Shown here piece by piece: positions 7,781-17,376 of a stretch of 64,000 nucleotides of DNA; positions within the stretch are counted from its first letter, which is position 1, and the number at the start of each line of letters is the position of its first letter. The notes beneath the pieces were generated by a model. It was not told where the DNA came from. It searched no databases and saw only the letters and a program-made list of their open reading frames with translations. Source of the DNA: Cellulomonas flavigena DSM 20109 (GTDB lineage: Bacteria > Actinomycetota > Actinomycetes > Actinomycetales > Cellulomonadaceae); the NCBI RefSeq assembly GCF_000092865.1, contig NC_014151.1:2480001-2544000 (forward strand), in the 5' to 3' direction. The position numbers and the translations under genes are program-made.

Positions 7781-8700
7781 ACGCGGACCCGCGGCCGCAG
7801 GTCCGCGAGCAGGGCGGGGCCGATCCCCGCGACCTCGTCCAGCTCGTCGACCGCCGCGTACGGCCGCTCGGTGCGCCGTTGGACGATGCGCCCGGCGAGG
7901 ACGGGTCCGACGCCCGGCAGCTCCTGCAGCTCCTGCTCGGTCGCGGAGTTGAGGTCCACCAGGCCGTCCGTCGGCGCCCCCGCGGGCTCGGACGCCGGTG
8001 CACCGGCCGCCGGGACGACGAGCTGCTCGCCGTCGGTGAGGACGCGTGCGAGGTTGACCCTGCCGAGGTCGGCCTCGGGCGTGCTGCCGCCGGCCGCGGC
8101 GACCGCGTCCGCGACGCGCGCGCCGAGCGTGAGGCGCACGACGCCGGGCGCCGCCACCGCCCCGACGACGTGCACCACGACCACCTCCTCGCCTGCCGGA
8201 CCGCCCGCGGCGCGCGACGTCGCGTCCGGCGCCGGGACGGGGATCGTCACGGGCTCACCCCGCGGCGCGCCGGCCGCACGCAGCACGATCCCGCCCGCGA
8301 CGAGCGCCAGCACGAGCACCGCGGCTCCTGCCGCCCGCCACGACGGCGCCCACCGCACGCGGGGCGCGGGCGCGGGGAGGTGAGGGGTGGCGGAGGTGGC
8401 CGCGTCGGCCAGGGCGGACAGCACGTCGGGGCGCCACGCCTCGTCGGCCCCGGGTGCAGCGGCTCGTGCAGCGGCCTGCGGCCCGGCAGGCACGGGTGTC
8501 GGCAGGTGGGGCGTCCACCCGCCGGAGGGCGTCGCCGGGTCACCAGGGCGGGCTGTCCTCGTCGCTGCACCGACAGCCGTGCTTGCCGGTCCGGCCGTCG
8601 GGTCCGAGGGGCCCGGGGTCGGAGCGCCTGGCCGCGGCGCCGCCAGCCCGGCGAGCCGGCGGGCGACGTCCGGGGGGACGCGGTGGCGGTCGCGGGGCAC
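7777..8700 (-). CDS. comEA: ComEA-family DNA-binding competence protein
   Basis: A 307-residue protein. The order is a proline/alanine-rich cytoplasmic N-terminus, one transmembrane helix (AAVLVLALVAGGIVLRAAG), a SLBB beta-grasp domain (VVVHVVGAVAAPGVVRL), a short linker, and two helix-hairpin-helix motifs (DLNSATEQELQELPGVG and DEVAGIGPALLADL) that bind double-stranded DNA. ComEA passes DNA to the ComEC channel. GTG 8700 was chosen because TAGCGT lies 7 bases upstream; the frame itself is open to 8844. It is coupled to comEC by a GTGA overlap. Confidence 0.92.
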   Translation of the reverse strand: MPRDRHRVPPDVARRLAGLAAPRPGAPTPGPSDPTAGPASTAVGAATRTARPGDPATPSGGWTPHLPTPVPAGPQAAARAAAPGADEAWRPDVLSALADAATSATPHLPAPAPRVRWAPSWRAAGAAVLVLALVAGGIVLRAAGAPRGEPVTIPVPAPDATSRAAGGPAGEEVVVVHVVGAVAAPGVVRLTLGARVADAVAAAGGSTPEADLGRVNLARVLTDGEQLVVPAAGAPASEPAGAPTDGLVDLNSATEQELQELPGVGPVLAGRIVQRRTERPYAAVDELDEVAGIGPALLADLRPRVRV

Positions 8701-8707
8701 CGGCAGC

Positions 8708-8713
8708 ACGCTA
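8708..8713 (-). promoter_or_regulatory. -10 box (TAGCGT) of leaderless comEA
   Basis: TAGCGT on the minus strand ends 7 bases before GTG 8700. It fixes the likely comEA start. Confidence 0.55.
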
Positions 8714-8913
8714 CGGACCGTCCGACCTCCGGGAGCCGGCGGGCCCTGCAACGGTGGACGGGACGCCGACGAGGCGGGGCTGTGGACGGCTCGGCACCGG
8801 ACGGCTGCCGACCCGGCGGCCGCGGCCGCGGAGGTGACGTGCACCGCGGCACTGCCCCTGCCGACAGGGCGCTGAGCCGCTGCGGACGCGTGCCTCCCGT
8901 GAGCCGGTGACCC

Positions 8914-10080
8914 TCAGCCCCCCGCGGCGACCACCTCGACCCGCAGGATGCGGTCGTCACCCGGGCGGGGGTCGGTGCCGCCCCACGTCGCGCGGTCGGT
9001 GTTCGAGGTGATCAGCCACAGCGCGCCGTCGGGTGCGACCTCGACGGTGCGGATGCGGCCGTACGTGCCGGTGAGGTGCTCGATCGGGTCGGCGGTCGCC
9101 GCCGGCCCGTCGACGGGGAGCTGCCAGAGCCGTTGCCCGCCCAGTGCGCCGATCCACAGCGACCCGGCGGCGTGGGCGACGCCGGACGGGCTGGCGTCGT
9201 CGGGGTGCAGGGTCGCGATCGGCGGCACGCCCGTGTCGCCGGCGACGCCCTCGGTCGCGGGCCAGCCGTAGTCCTCGCCGGGACGCAGCACGTTGACCTC
9301 GTCCCACGTGCGGTGGCCGAGCTCGGAGGCGTAGGCGGTGCCGTCCGGCCCGAACGTGATGCCCTGGACGTTGCGGTGCCCGCGGGAGTAGATCGGCGAG
9401 CCCTGCGGGTTGTCGACCGGGATCGAGCCGTCGGTCGCGATGCGCAGGATCTTGCCGTTGAGCGAGTCGTCGTCCGCGGCGTTCTCCGGCTCGAAGGCGT
9501 CACCGGTGCCGATCCACAGGTGGCCGTCCGGGCCGATGGCCAGCCGCCCACCGTGGTGCCGGTCCGCGGTCAGGATGCCGTCGAGCAGCACGCGGTCCAC
9601 GGCCAGCGAGCCGAGGTCCTCGGCGACCGTGAGGGCGACGATCCGGTTCTCGTCGCGCCCGGACACGGACGCGTAGACGGTGCGGTCCTGCGCGAAGTCC
9701 GGCGAGGCGGCGATGCCGAGCAGGCCGCCTTCCGAGGAGACGGCGACGTCGGGCACGACGCCGACCTCGCGCGGAGGGCCGCCCTCGGCAGCGACGTGCA
9801 GGATCCGGCCGCTGATCCGCTCCGAGACGAGGGCCGACCCGTCGGGAAGGAAGGTCAGACCCCAGGGGGCCTCGAGCCCGGTGGTCAGCTCCTCCGGCTC
9901 GCCGAGCGTGGCGACGGGCGTGCCAGGTCCCGTGGCCGCCGCGCTCGCGACACGCGGGTCGGGGGTCTCGGTCGTCGTCGGCGTGCAACCGGCCAGGCCG
10001 GCGGCGAGGCCGGCCACGAGGGCGGCAGTGCGGGCGGTGCGGCGCGCCGTCCGGCGGGAGGGGCTCTGCGGCGGTCTCAT
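8914..10080 (-). CDS. PQQ-dependent sugar dehydrogenase family lipoprotein
   Basis: A 388-residue protein. The start [14 protein letters not shown] leads into a hydrophobic stretch and a lipobox LAGC, so it should be an exported lipoprotein. The mature part is a six-bladed beta-propeller of the glucose/sorbosone dehydrogenase family: [18 protein letters not shown], then [37 protein letters not shown] and YGWPATEG. The family oxidises sugars with PQQ, though the substrate is unknown. ATG 10080 has a GGAG ribosome site. It is divergent from a TetR gene whose operator-like repeat lies between them, so TetR control is likely. Confidence 0.9.
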   Translation of the reverse strand: MRPPQSPSRRTARRTARTAALVAGLAAGLAGCTPTTTETPDPRVASAAATGPGTPVATLGEPEELTTGLEAPWGLTFLPDGSALVSERISGRILHVAAEGGPPREVGVVPDVAVSSEGGLLGIAASPDFAQDRTVYASVSGRDENRIVALTVAEDLGSLAVDRVLLDGILTADRHHGGRLAIGPDGHLWIGTGDAFEPENAADDDSLNGKILRIATDGSIPVDNPQGSPIYSRGHRNVQGITFGPDGTAYASELGHRTWDEVNVLRPGEDYGWPATEGVAGDTGVPPIATLHPDDASPSGVAHAAGSLWIGALGGQRLWQLPVDGPAATADPIEHLTGTYGRIRTVEVAPDGALWLITSNTDRATWGGTDPRPGDDRILRVEVVAAGG

Positions 10081-10143
10081 GGTGTGCTCCTGCCGAGCTC
10101 GTGAGAATGTGAACACGATGTACAGTAAATCGCCCGTCGCACA

Positions 10144-10158
10144 TGTACAAGAGGTACA
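10144..10158. promoter_or_regulatory. Operator-like inverted repeat TGTAC-N5-GTACA
   Basis: A perfect TGTAC/GTACA inverted repeat lies 21 bases upstream of the TetR start. A further GATGTACA half-site occurs at 10118-10125 towards the divergent lipoprotein gene. Both fit a TetR operator controlling the divergent pair. Confidence 0.6.
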
Positions 10159-10179
10159 CATCGAGAGGAGTGGGCGTCG

Positions 10180-10785
10180 ATGACCGAGCAGGGTGCCGGC
10201 ACTCGGCGGGGCAGGGGCCGCAGGCCTGCGGGAGAGGTGCGCGCGGCGGTGCTCGCGGCGACGGGTCGGCTGCTCCTCGAGGAGGGGCTGCCCGCCGTGA
10301 CGTTCGACCGCGTCGCCAAGGAGGCGGGGTCGAGCAAGGTCACGCTCTACAAGTGGTGGCCGTCGCCGGGTGCCCTCGCCGCCGAGGCGTACTTCGCCCG
10401 GAGCGCGCCGGTGCTGGAGTTCCCCGACACGGGTGACCTCCGGGCCGACCTCGTCTCCCAGCTCACGGCGTTCGTGCGGCTCATGACGCGCGAGGGCGCG
10501 GGTGTGCCCGTGTCACAGATCGTCGGTGCCGCGCAGACCGACCCGTACGTGGCCGCGGCGTGGGTCGAGGGCTACGCGCGACCCCGGCGCGACCTCGGCC
10601 TCGCGCGGCTGCGGACGGCGCAGCAGAGCGGTCAGCTCCGGCCCGACGCGGACCTGCACCTTCTCGTCGACCAGCTGTGGGGCGTGTGCTACCACCGCCT
10701 GCTGGTGCTGCGCGAGCCGTTCGACGAGACCCTCGTCCCCCGCCTGGTCGACCAGGCCCTCCGCGGCGCCGCGCCCGAGGGCTGA
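10180..10785 (+). CDS. TetR/AcrR-family transcriptional regulator
   Basis: A 201-residue protein. The N-terminal helix-turn-helix is clear: [17 protein letters not shown], then [20 protein letters not shown]. The C-terminal part (from about residue 85) is the ligand-binding/dimer domain of the TetR_C type. ATG 10180 has a GAGAGGAG ribosome site. The gene is divergent from the sugar dehydrogenase lipoprotein, its probable target along with itself. The ligand is unknown. Confidence 0.9.
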   Translation: MTEQGAGTRRGRGRRPAGEVRAAVLAATGRLLLEEGLPAVTFDRVAKEAGSSKVTLYKWWPSPGALAAEAYFARSAPVLEFPDTGDLRADLVSQLTAFVRLMTREGAGVPVSQIVGAAQTDPYVAAAWVEGYARPRRDLGLARLRTAQQSGQLRPDADLHLLVDQLWGVCYHRLLVLREPFDETLVPRLVDQALRGAAPEG

Positions 10786-10804
10786 GGCCGACCCGGCCGG
10801 CCGG

Positions 10805-11782
10805 TCAGCCGTCGGAGACGACGACCGCCAGCAGCCCGGGGCCGACGTGCGCGGCGAGCACGGCCCCCGCGTCCGCGACCAGCACGTCCTCGAGCGGGAC
10901 CCCGGCGCCCGCGGCGACGTGCGCCGCCACCTCCTCGGCGACGTCCGACGGACCCACGTGGTGCACCGCGACCCGCGCACCGGGACGCTCCGCCAGCTCG
11001 ACCAGCGCGAGCTGCTCGAGTCGCTCGCGCGCGGCGCGCCGCGTCCGGACCTTCTCGCTCACCACGAGCCGACCGTCCTGCACCGCCAGGATCGGCCGCA
11101 GCCCGAGCACCGTGCCGAGGGCCGCGGCCGCCGTCCCGAGCCGGCCGCCCCGGCGCAGGTGCTCCAGCGAGTCGACGAGGAACCACACGCGGGCGCTCTC
11201 GGCGACCGACGCGGCCACGTGGGCGACCTCCGCCGCGTCGGGCCACACCGGTGCCGGTCCGCCGCGGTGCACGCGGCGCGTCACCCAACGGCGCACGGCG
11301 CCGCCCACCCCGTCGTCGGGCTCGTCGGTCACGGGCGGCCGCTCGAGCGGCGTGCCGGCGCAGCGGGCGGCGGCGAGCGCCGCGAACCCCAGGCCGAGGG
11401 CCGCGGTCCGGGAGTCCACGACGCGCACGGGCACGGGGCTGACCGTCGCGGCCGTGCGGGCCGATCGCACGGTCCCCGACACCTCGCCCGACAGGTGCAC
11501 CGAGACGATCTCGTGCGCGCCGGCCTCGGCCGCCCGCTCGTAGGCGGCCGCGAACGCCGACGGCGGCGGCTGCGAGGTCGTCACCTTGGCGCCACGCTCG
11601 AGCGCGTGCAGGAGCTGCTCGGGCGTGACGTCGACGCCCTCGGAGTACCTCGCCCCGTCGATGCTCACGTCGAGGGGCACGACCTGCAGCCCCGCCGCGC
11701 GCGCGAGCGCGGGCGGCAGGGCCGCGGTGGAGTCGGTGACGACCGCGACGCGTGGTGCGGGCGGCGTCGCGGCGCCGGTCAG
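10805..11782 (-). CDS. DegV-family fatty-acid-binding protein, probable CTG start
   Basis: A 325-residue protein if started at CTG 11782. The conserved DegV N-terminus [13 protein letters not shown] and the central [20 protein letters not shown] and [11 protein letters not shown] blocks are all present. DegV/FakB proteins bind a fatty acid, in many bacteria to present it to a fatty-acid kinase. No ATG, GTG or TTG exists in frame ahead of the TDS motif before an upstream stop at 11834. The only candidate is CTG, which overlaps the leuS stop as CTGA, implying translational coupling. A GTG at 11680 would delete the TDS motif. A base-call error is the alternative. Confidence 0.85.
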   Translation of the reverse strand: MTGAATPPAPRVAVVTDSTAALPPALARAAGLQVVPLDVSIDGARYSEGVDVTPEQLLHALERGAKVTTSQPPPSAFAAAYERAAEAGAHEIVSVHLSGEVSGTVRSARTAATVSPVPVRVVDSRTAALGLGFAALAAARCAGTPLERPPVTDEPDDGVGGAVRRWVTRRVHRGGPAPVWPDAAEVAHVAASVAESARVWFLVDSLEHLRRGGRLGTAAAALGTVLGLRPILAVQDGRLVVSEKVRTRRAARERLEQLALVELAERPGARVAVHHVGPSDVAEEVAAHVAAGAGVPLEDVLVADAGAVLAAHVGPGLLAVVVSDG

Positions 11783-14694
11783 GCCGGCACCACGTTGACG
11801 AGCCGCGGCGCGCGGACGATCACGGTCCGCACGTCACGTCCCGCGAGCGCGCGCTGGACGCCCGCGTCGGCGAGCGCCAGCTCGCGCAGCTCGTCCTCGC
11901 CCGCCGACGGCGCCACCTCCGCGCGGCCGCGCACCTTGCCCTGCACCTGGAACACGCAGGTCACGGTCTCCTCGACCAGATGCTGCGGGTCCGCCTGCGG
12001 GAACGTGGCGTGCACGACCGACCGCTCGTGGCCCAGCCGCGCCCAGAGCTCCTCGGCGATGTGCGGTGCGACGGGTGCCGTCATGACGACCAGCGCCTCG
12101 ACCACGGAACGCGGCGCGCGCTCCAGCGTCGTGACGTGGTTGTTGAGGACGATGAGCTTGGCGATCGCGGTGTTGATCCGCATGCCCTCCATGTCCTCGC
12201 GCACACCCTCGATCGTGCGGTGCAGGACCCGCAGCGTCTCGGTCGACGGCGCGTCCTCGGTCACGACCAGCTCGCCGGTCGTCTCGTCGACGACGTTGCG
12301 CCACAGCCGCTGCAGGAACCGCTGCGCACCGACCACGGCGCGCGTCTCCCACGGCCGCGACAGGTCCAGCGGACCCATCGACATCTCGTAGACGCGCAGC
12401 GTGTCGGCGCCGTAGGCCTCGTACATCTCGTCGGGCGACACGGCGTTCTTCAGCGACTTGCCGATCTTCCCGTACTCCCGGTGGACGGGCTCGCCGTTCC
12501 ACCGGAAGCCGGTCGGCGACGCCTCGTCCTCGACGACCTCGGCCGCGGGCACGTACACGCCGCGCTCGTCGGTGTAGGCGTACCCCTGGATGTAGCCCTG
12601 GTTGAACAGCTTGTGGAACGGCTCGGCGCTGCGCACGTGGCCCAGGTCGTACAGCACCTTGTGCCAGAAGCGCGCGTACAGCAGGTGCAGCACGGCGTGC
12701 TCCACCCCGCCGACGTACAGGTCGACGCCGCCCGTCGAGCCCTCGGCCTGCGTCCCGTGACCGGGGCCCATCCAGTAGTCCTCGAGGGCGGGGTCGACCA
12801 GCGCGTCGTCCGAGCGCGGGTCGAGATAGCGCAGGTGGTACCAGCACGAGCCCGCCCAGTTGGGCATCGTGTTGGCGTCGCGGCGGTAGCGCCTCGGGCC
12901 GTCGCCCAGGTCGAGCTCGACGTACAGCCAGTCGGTGTTGCGGCCCAGCGGCGGCTCGGGCTCGGAGGTCGCGTCGTCCGGGTCGTAGGTGCGCGGCGAG
13001 AAGTCCGGCACCTCGGGCAGCTCGACGGGCAGCGCCGAGGCAGGCAGCGCGATGGGCGTGTCGTCCTCGTCGTAGACGACGGGGAACGGCTCGCCCCAGT
13101 AGCGCTGGCGGCTGAACAGCCAGTCGCGCAGGCGGTAGGTGATCGTGCGCTCCCCGACGCCGTGCTCCTCGAGCCAGGCCACGATGCGCTCCTTGGCCGT
13201 CGGCACGTCCAGGCCGTCGAGCGAGACCTCGTCGTTGGCGGAGTTGATGATCGCGCCGTCGCCGGTGCGTGCGCCGGGGGCGGTGCCCTCGGGCGCGTCC
13301 ACGGTGTACACGACCGGCAGCCCGAAGGCCTGGGCGAACTGGAAGTCGCGCTCGTCACCGCCCGGGACGGCCATGATCGCGCCCGTGCCGTAGCCCATGA
13401 GCACGTAGTCCGCCGTGAAGACCGGCAGCAGCTCGCCGTTGACCGGGTTGGTCGCCAGGTGGCCGGTGAACACACCCGTCTTGCGGCCGGCGTCCTGCTG
13501 CCGCTCGAGCGCGGTCTTCGCGGCGGCCTCGCGGCGGTAGTCGGCGACGGCGTCCGTCGGCGAGGAGTGCCCGCCCGTCCAGGCGCTCGACGTGCCGTCG
13601 GGCCACTGCGCCGGCACCTCGTCCAGCAGCGGGTGCTCGGGCGAGACGACGAGGAACGTGGCGCCGAACAGCGTGTCGGGGCGCGTCGTGAACACCTCGA
13701 GCTGCTCCCCGCCCTGCACGGCGAACCGCACGCGTGCACCGGTCGAGCGGCCGATCCAGTGCCGCTGCATCGCCTTGACCTTCTCGGGCCAGTCGATGCG
13801 GTCCAGGTCGTCCGTCAGGCGGTCGGCGTACGCCGTGATGCGCATGTTCCACTGGCGCAGGCTGCGCTGGAACACCGGGAAGTTGCCACGCTCGGAGCGG
13901 CCGTCGGCCGTGACCTCCTCGTTGGCCAGCACGGTGCCCAGGCCGGGCGCCCAGTTGACGGGCGTCTGCGACAGGTACGCCAGCCGGCGCGAGTCGACGA
14001 CCCGGCGGCGGGTGGCCGCATCCAGGTCGGTCCACGTCGCACCGGGCTCGACGCCCTCGACGTCCGTGGGCAGCGCGCGGGTGCCGGCCTCGTACTCGGC
14101 GACCAGCTCGGACACCGGCCGCGCCCGCCCGGTGCCGCCGTCGGGGCGCACCGCGTCCTCGTCGTACCAGGACTCGAAGATCTGCAGGAAGATCCACTGC
14201 GTCCAGCGGACGTAGTCGGGGTCGATCGTCGCGAACGAGCGGCGCGGGTCGTGGGCCAGGCCGAGACGACGCAGCTGGCGCTGCATGATCTCGATGTTCG
14301 CCTCGGTGGTCACCCGCGGGTGCCGGCCGGTCTGGACCGCGTACTGCTCGGCGGGCAGGCCGAACGCGTCGAACGCCAGGGCGTGCAGCACGTTGTCGCC
14401 GCACATGCGTCGGAACCGGCCCACGACGTCCGTGGCGATGTAGCCGAGCGGGTGCCCGACGTGCAGCCCTGCGCCCGACGGGTACGGGAACATGTCCATG
14501 ACGAAGAACGGGCGTGCCGCGGGGTCGGCGTGCCGCCCCTCGCCGTCGGTGAGCTCGCCGACCGGGTTGGGCGTGAAGTACGTGCCGCGCTTCTCCCACT
14601 CGTCCTGCCAGCGGAGCTCGATCTGCTCGGCGAGGGCGGCCGTGTAGCGGAAGGGGACGTCGTCGGGGGCCGGGGTCGGGGACTGGTCGCTCAC
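11779..14694 (-). CDS. leuS: Leucyl-tRNA synthetase
   Basis: A 971-residue class I aminoacyl-tRNA synthetase that charges tRNA-Leu and edits misacylated tRNA. The HIGH-type motif is in [17 protein letters not shown], the KMSKS loop is the variant GKIGKSLKN, the editing (CP1) domain is in the middle ([13 protein letters not shown]), and an anticodon-binding domain ends the protein. GTG 14694 is 6 bases after TACGAT, so the message is probably leaderless. Length is normal for the bacterial enzyme. A DegV gene follows with a 4-base overlap. Confidence 0.97.
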   Translation of the reverse strand: MSDQSPTPAPDDVPFRYTAALAEQIELRWQDEWEKRGTYFTPNPVGELTDGEGRHADPAARPFFVMDMFPYPSGAGLHVGHPLGYIATDVVGRFRRMCGDNVLHALAFDAFGLPAEQYAVQTGRHPRVTTEANIEIMQRQLRRLGLAHDPRRSFATIDPDYVRWTQWIFLQIFESWYDEDAVRPDGGTGRARPVSELVAEYEAGTRALPTDVEGVEPGATWTDLDAATRRRVVDSRRLAYLSQTPVNWAPGLGTVLANEEVTADGRSERGNFPVFQRSLRQWNMRITAYADRLTDDLDRIDWPEKVKAMQRHWIGRSTGARVRFAVQGGEQLEVFTTRPDTLFGATFLVVSPEHPLLDEVPAQWPDGTSSAWTGGHSSPTDAVADYRREAAAKTALERQQDAGRKTGVFTGHLATNPVNGELLPVFTADYVLMGYGTGAIMAVPGGDERDFQFAQAFGLPVVYTVDAPEGTAPGARTGDGAIINSANDEVSLDGLDVPTAKERIVAWLEEHGVGERTITYRLRDWLFSRQRYWGEPFPVVYDEDDTPIALPASALPVELPEVPDFSPRTYDPDDATSEPEPPLGRNTDWLYVELDLGDGPRRYRRDANTMPNWAGSCWYHLRYLDPRSDDALVDPALEDYWMGPGHGTQAEGSTGGVDLYVGGVEHAVLHLLYARFWHKVLYDLGHVRSAEPFHKLFNQGYIQGYAYTDERGVYVPAAEVVEDEASPTGFRWNGEPVHREYGKIGKSLKNAVSPDEMYEAYGADTLRVYEMSMGPLDLSRPWETRAVVGAQRFLQRLWRNVVDETTGELVVTEDAPSTETLRVLHRTIEGVREDMEGMRINTAIAKLIVLNNHVTTLERAPRSVVEALVVMTAPVAPHIAEELWARLGHERSVVHATFPQADPQHLVEETVTCVFQVQGKVRGRAEVAPSAGEDELRELALADAGVQRALAGRDVRTVIVRAPRLVNVVPA

Positions 14695-14700
14695 CGGGGA

Positions 14701-14706
14701 ATCGTA
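14701..14706 (-). promoter_or_regulatory. -10 box (TACGAT) of leaderless leuS
   Basis: TACGAT on the minus strand ends 6 bases before GTG 14694. Confidence 0.6.
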
Positions 14707-14750
14707 CCGACGCGAGGCGGCGCCCATGTCCGCACCGCCCCCCGCGTCCC

Positions 14751-14756
14751 TAGGAT
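14751..14756 (+). promoter_or_regulatory. -10 box (TAGGAT) of the leaderless HerA-like gene
   Basis: TAGGAT ends 7 bases before ATG 14764. The divergent leuS box lies only 45 bases away, so the two promoters almost touch. Confidence 0.6.
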
Positions 14757-14763
14757 GCGACCC

Positions 14764-16590
14764 ATGGCCGACAGCACGCAGCAGACACCGGAGGCCGCGC
14801 GCCTCGCCGAGCTCGAGGCCCAGGCCGCGCGGGCCGCCGCCGACGCCGCCGAGGCGCGGGCGCAGGCCGCGGAGGCGCAGGCCGCGGCCGCGGCCGCGGC
14901 CGCCGAGCTCGCGGCCGCTCGCCAGACCGCCGGTACCGCACCCGGCGCTGCCCCCACGTCGGACGCCGGGCCGGCGTCGCACACGGGGGGGACGGCGGCG
15001 TCACCCGCCCCCGAGGCGCCGACGGCCCCGGCGGACGCCACCTCCGTGCTCGCGCGCACCGTCACCGCGGGGTACACGTTCGAGGGCCCGGTGCTGCCGC
15101 TGGGCGTGCTGCTCGAGGACGGCAGCCCCGTCCGCGCCGCCCGGGTGGGCCTGCCCCTCGGGATGCTCAACCGGCACGGGCTCGTCGCCGGCGCGACGGG
15201 CACGGGCAAGACCCGCACGCTGCAGCTCATGACCGAGGGCCTGAGCACCGCCGGCGTGCCGGTCTTCGTCGCCGACGTCAAGGGCGACCTCACCGGGCTG
15301 GCCGAGGCCGGCGCGTCCTCGGAGAAGCTGCTCGCGCGCACCACCGCCCTGGGCCAGGACTGGACGCCGACGGCGTTCCCGGTCGAGCTCTACGCGCTGG
15401 GCGGGCTGGGCGACGGCGTGCCCGTGCGGACCACCGTCACGGACTTCGGGCCCCTGCTGCTCGCCAAGGTCCTGGGCCTGAACGCCACGCAGGAGTCGAG
15501 CCTCGGGCTCGTGTTCCACTGGGCCGACCAGCAGGGCCTCGCGCTGCTCGACCTGGCCGACCTGCGCACGACGCTCCAGTGGCTGACGAGCGACGAGGGC
15601 AAGGCCGAGCTCAAGGGCATCGGCGGGCTCTCGTCCGCCACCGCAGGTGTGATCCTGCGGGAGATCGTCGCGCTGCAGGGTCAGGGCGCCGACGCGTTCT
15701 TCGGCGAGCCGGCGTTCGAGGTGAGCGACCTGCTGCGCACCGCGGCCGACGGCCGGGGCGTGGTCTCGGCGCTCGAGCTGCCCGCGGTGCAGGACCGTCC
15801 GGCGCTGTTCTCGACGTTCCTCATGTGGCTGCTGGCCGAGCTGTTCGAGGTGCTGCCCGAGGTCGGCGACCTCGACAAGCCCCGCCTGGTGTTCTTCTTC
15901 GACGAGGCGCACCTGCTGTTCACGGACGCGTCGAAGGACTTCCTCGCCGAGGTCGTGCGCACCGTGCGACTCATCCGTTCCAAGGGCGTCGGCATCGTGT
16001 TCGTCACGCAGAGCCCGAAGGACGTCCCGGCCGACGTGCTCGCGCAGCTCGGCAGCCGCGTGCAGCACGCGCTGCGCGCGTTCACGCCCGAGGACGCGAA
16101 GGCCCTGCGCGCCGCGGCGCGTACGTACCCCTCGTCGGACTACGACCTCGAGCAGGTGCTGCAGCAGCTCGGCACCGGTGAGGCGGTCGTCACGGTCCTG
16201 AGCGAGAAGGGCGCACCGACGCCCGTCGCGTGGACCCGGCTGTACGCGCCGCGCGCGTCGATGGCGCCCGCGCCGGCGAGCACCGTGCAGGCGACGATCG
16301 CGGCCTCCTCCGGCGCGGCCCGGTACGCGAGCCCGGTGGACCGCGAGTCCGCGCACGAGCTGCTGACCGCCCGCATGGCGCGCTCCGAGACGGCGCGGGC
16401 GCAGGCCGCGGCCGAGCAGGAGGCACAGCAGGAGGCGGCACGGAAGGAGAAGGACGAGCAGCGCAGCGCCCGCACGACGACGCGGTCGCGCTCGAGGGTC
16501 AGCAAGCCTCTCGACAGCTTCCTGCGCTCGGCCGGGACGCAGCTCGGCAGGGAGATCACGCGCACGATCTTCGGCACGCGTCGCCGCTGA
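14764..16590 (+). CDS. HerA-like P-loop ATPase (DUF853 family)
   Basis: A 608-residue protein. After an alanine-rich coiled N-terminus (about residues 8-60) comes a P-loop ([17 protein letters not shown]), a Walker B region ([13 protein letters not shown]) and [13 protein letters not shown], all standard for DUF853/HerA-type helicase-like ATPases. The C-terminus is basic and ends RTIFGTRRR. The family resembles HerA/FtsK motor proteins that act on DNA, but the role of the DUF853 branch is not established. The gene is leaderless and convergent with the dtxR-family gene. Confidence 0.88.
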   Translation: MADSTQQTPEAARLAELEAQAARAAADAAEARAQAAEAQAAAAAAAAELAAARQTAGTAPGAAPTSDAGPASHTGGTAASPAPEAPTAPADATSVLARTVTAGYTFEGPVLPLGVLLEDGSPVRAARVGLPLGMLNRHGLVAGATGTGKTRTLQLMTEGLSTAGVPVFVADVKGDLTGLAEAGASSEKLLARTTALGQDWTPTAFPVELYALGGLGDGVPVRTTVTDFGPLLLAKVLGLNATQESSLGLVFHWADQQGLALLDLADLRTTLQWLTSDEGKAELKGIGGLSSATAGVILREIVALQGQGADAFFGEPAFEVSDLLRTAADGRGVVSALELPAVQDRPALFSTFLMWLLAELFEVLPEVGDLDKPRLVFFFDEAHLLFTDASKDFLAEVVRTVRLIRSKGVGIVFVTQSPKDVPADVLAQLGSRVQHALRAFTPEDAKALRAAARTYPSSDYDLEQVLQQLGTGEAVVTVLSEKGAPTPVAWTRLYAPRASMAPAPASTVQATIAASSGAARYASPVDRESAHELLTARMARSETARAQAAAEQEAQQEAARKEKDEQRSARTTTRSRSRVSKPLDSFLRSAGTQLGREITRTIFGTRRR

Positions 16591-16627
16591 GCGGCCGGCC
16601 GACCGGGCCGCGTGCCGCGGGCCGCAC

Positions 16628-16668
16628 GGGCCGGTCGTCCCCGGGCCGGTCGCGCCCCGGGCCGGTCG
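16628..16668. repeat. Three copies of GGGCCGGTCG between convergent genes
   Basis: The 10-mer occurs at 16628, 16643 and 16659. Each copy with its CCCGG neighbours can form competing short hairpins, so the tract may serve as a bidirectional terminator. Confidence 0.55.
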
Positions 16669-16676
16669 TGCCCGGC

Positions 16677-17357
16677 TCAGTCCCGCGCGGACAGCCAGAT
16701 CGCACTCGCCGCGACCTCGCCCAGCTCGACGCTGTCGGCCCGCCCGGCGACCTGCACGCTCACGACGCCGGTGACAGCGCGCCGCTCGACGAGCGTCACG
16801 TGCGCGTCGAGCACGAGCCCGACGCCCTCGAGGTAGCGCAGCAGCTCGGGGTCCGCGTCGGAGATCCGCGCGACGCGGTACTCCCCCGTCGCGACCCGCC
16901 ACATCACGTGCGCGTCGGGCAGGTGGACCGTGCCGTCGGCCGCCGGGATCGGGTCGCCGTGGGGATCGCGGTCCGGGTGGCCGAGCAGGTCCGCGACCCG
17001 CTCGACGAAGCGGTCGCTCACCGCGTGCTCGAGCACCTCGGCCTCGTCGTGGACCTCGTCCCAGCCGTAGCCGAGCTTCTCGACGAGGTACGTCTCGAGG
17101 AGGCGGTGGCGCCGCACCATCGCGACGGCGTGCGCGCGTCCGGAGGCCGTGAGCTCGACGGCGCCGTAGGGCCGGTGCGACACCAGGCCCGCGTCGGCGA
17201 GCCGCTTGACCGTCTCGGAGACGGTCGACGGACCGACGCCGAGGCGGCTCGCGAGGAGCTTGGTGGTCACGGGGACGTCGGACCACTCCTGCGCACCCCA
17301 GATGACCTTGAGGTAGTCCTGGCTCACCGCGGACAGGGTGGCAGCGCTCGTGGACAC
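16677..17357 (-). CDS. DtxR/MntR-family metal-dependent regulator
   Basis: A 226-residue protein. An N-terminal winged helix (VTTKLLASRLGVGPSTVSET) is followed by the metal-binding dimer domain (RRHRLLETYLVEKLGYGWDE) and a C-terminal SH3-like FeoA domain. In the metal site the segment EAEVLEH places glutamate where DtxR/IdeR have cysteine 102. This matches the E-x-x-E-H arrangement of MntR and hints at manganese rather than iron, although the N-terminal MntR glutamate is replaced by lysine. The target genes are not visible here. GTG 17357 follows TACCCT by 7 bases. Confidence 0.9.
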   Translation of the reverse strand: MSTSAATLSAVSQDYLKVIWGAQEWSDVPVTTKLLASRLGVGPSTVSETVKRLADAGLVSHRPYGAVELTASGRAHAVAMVRRHRLLETYLVEKLGYGWDEVHDEAEVLEHAVSDRFVERVADLLGHPDRDPHGDPIPAADGTVHLPDAHVMWRVATGEYRVARISDADPELLRYLEGVGLVLDAHVTLVERRAVTGVVSVQVAGRADSVELGEVAASAIWLSARD

Positions 17358-17364
17358 GTCACCC

Positions 17365-17370
17365 AGGGTA
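17365..17370 (-). promoter_or_regulatory. -10 box (TACCCT) of the leaderless dtxR-family gene
   Basis: TACCCT on the minus strand ends 7 bases before GTG 17357. Confidence 0.55.
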
Positions 17371-17376
17371 GAGGGC

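Noticed and set aside
4482..7952. 1156-codon plus-strand open frame
   Set aside because: It lies antisense to holA and comEC and over the second EAL gene in another frame; its low-complexity Ser/Thr/Arg sequence is a GC artefact.
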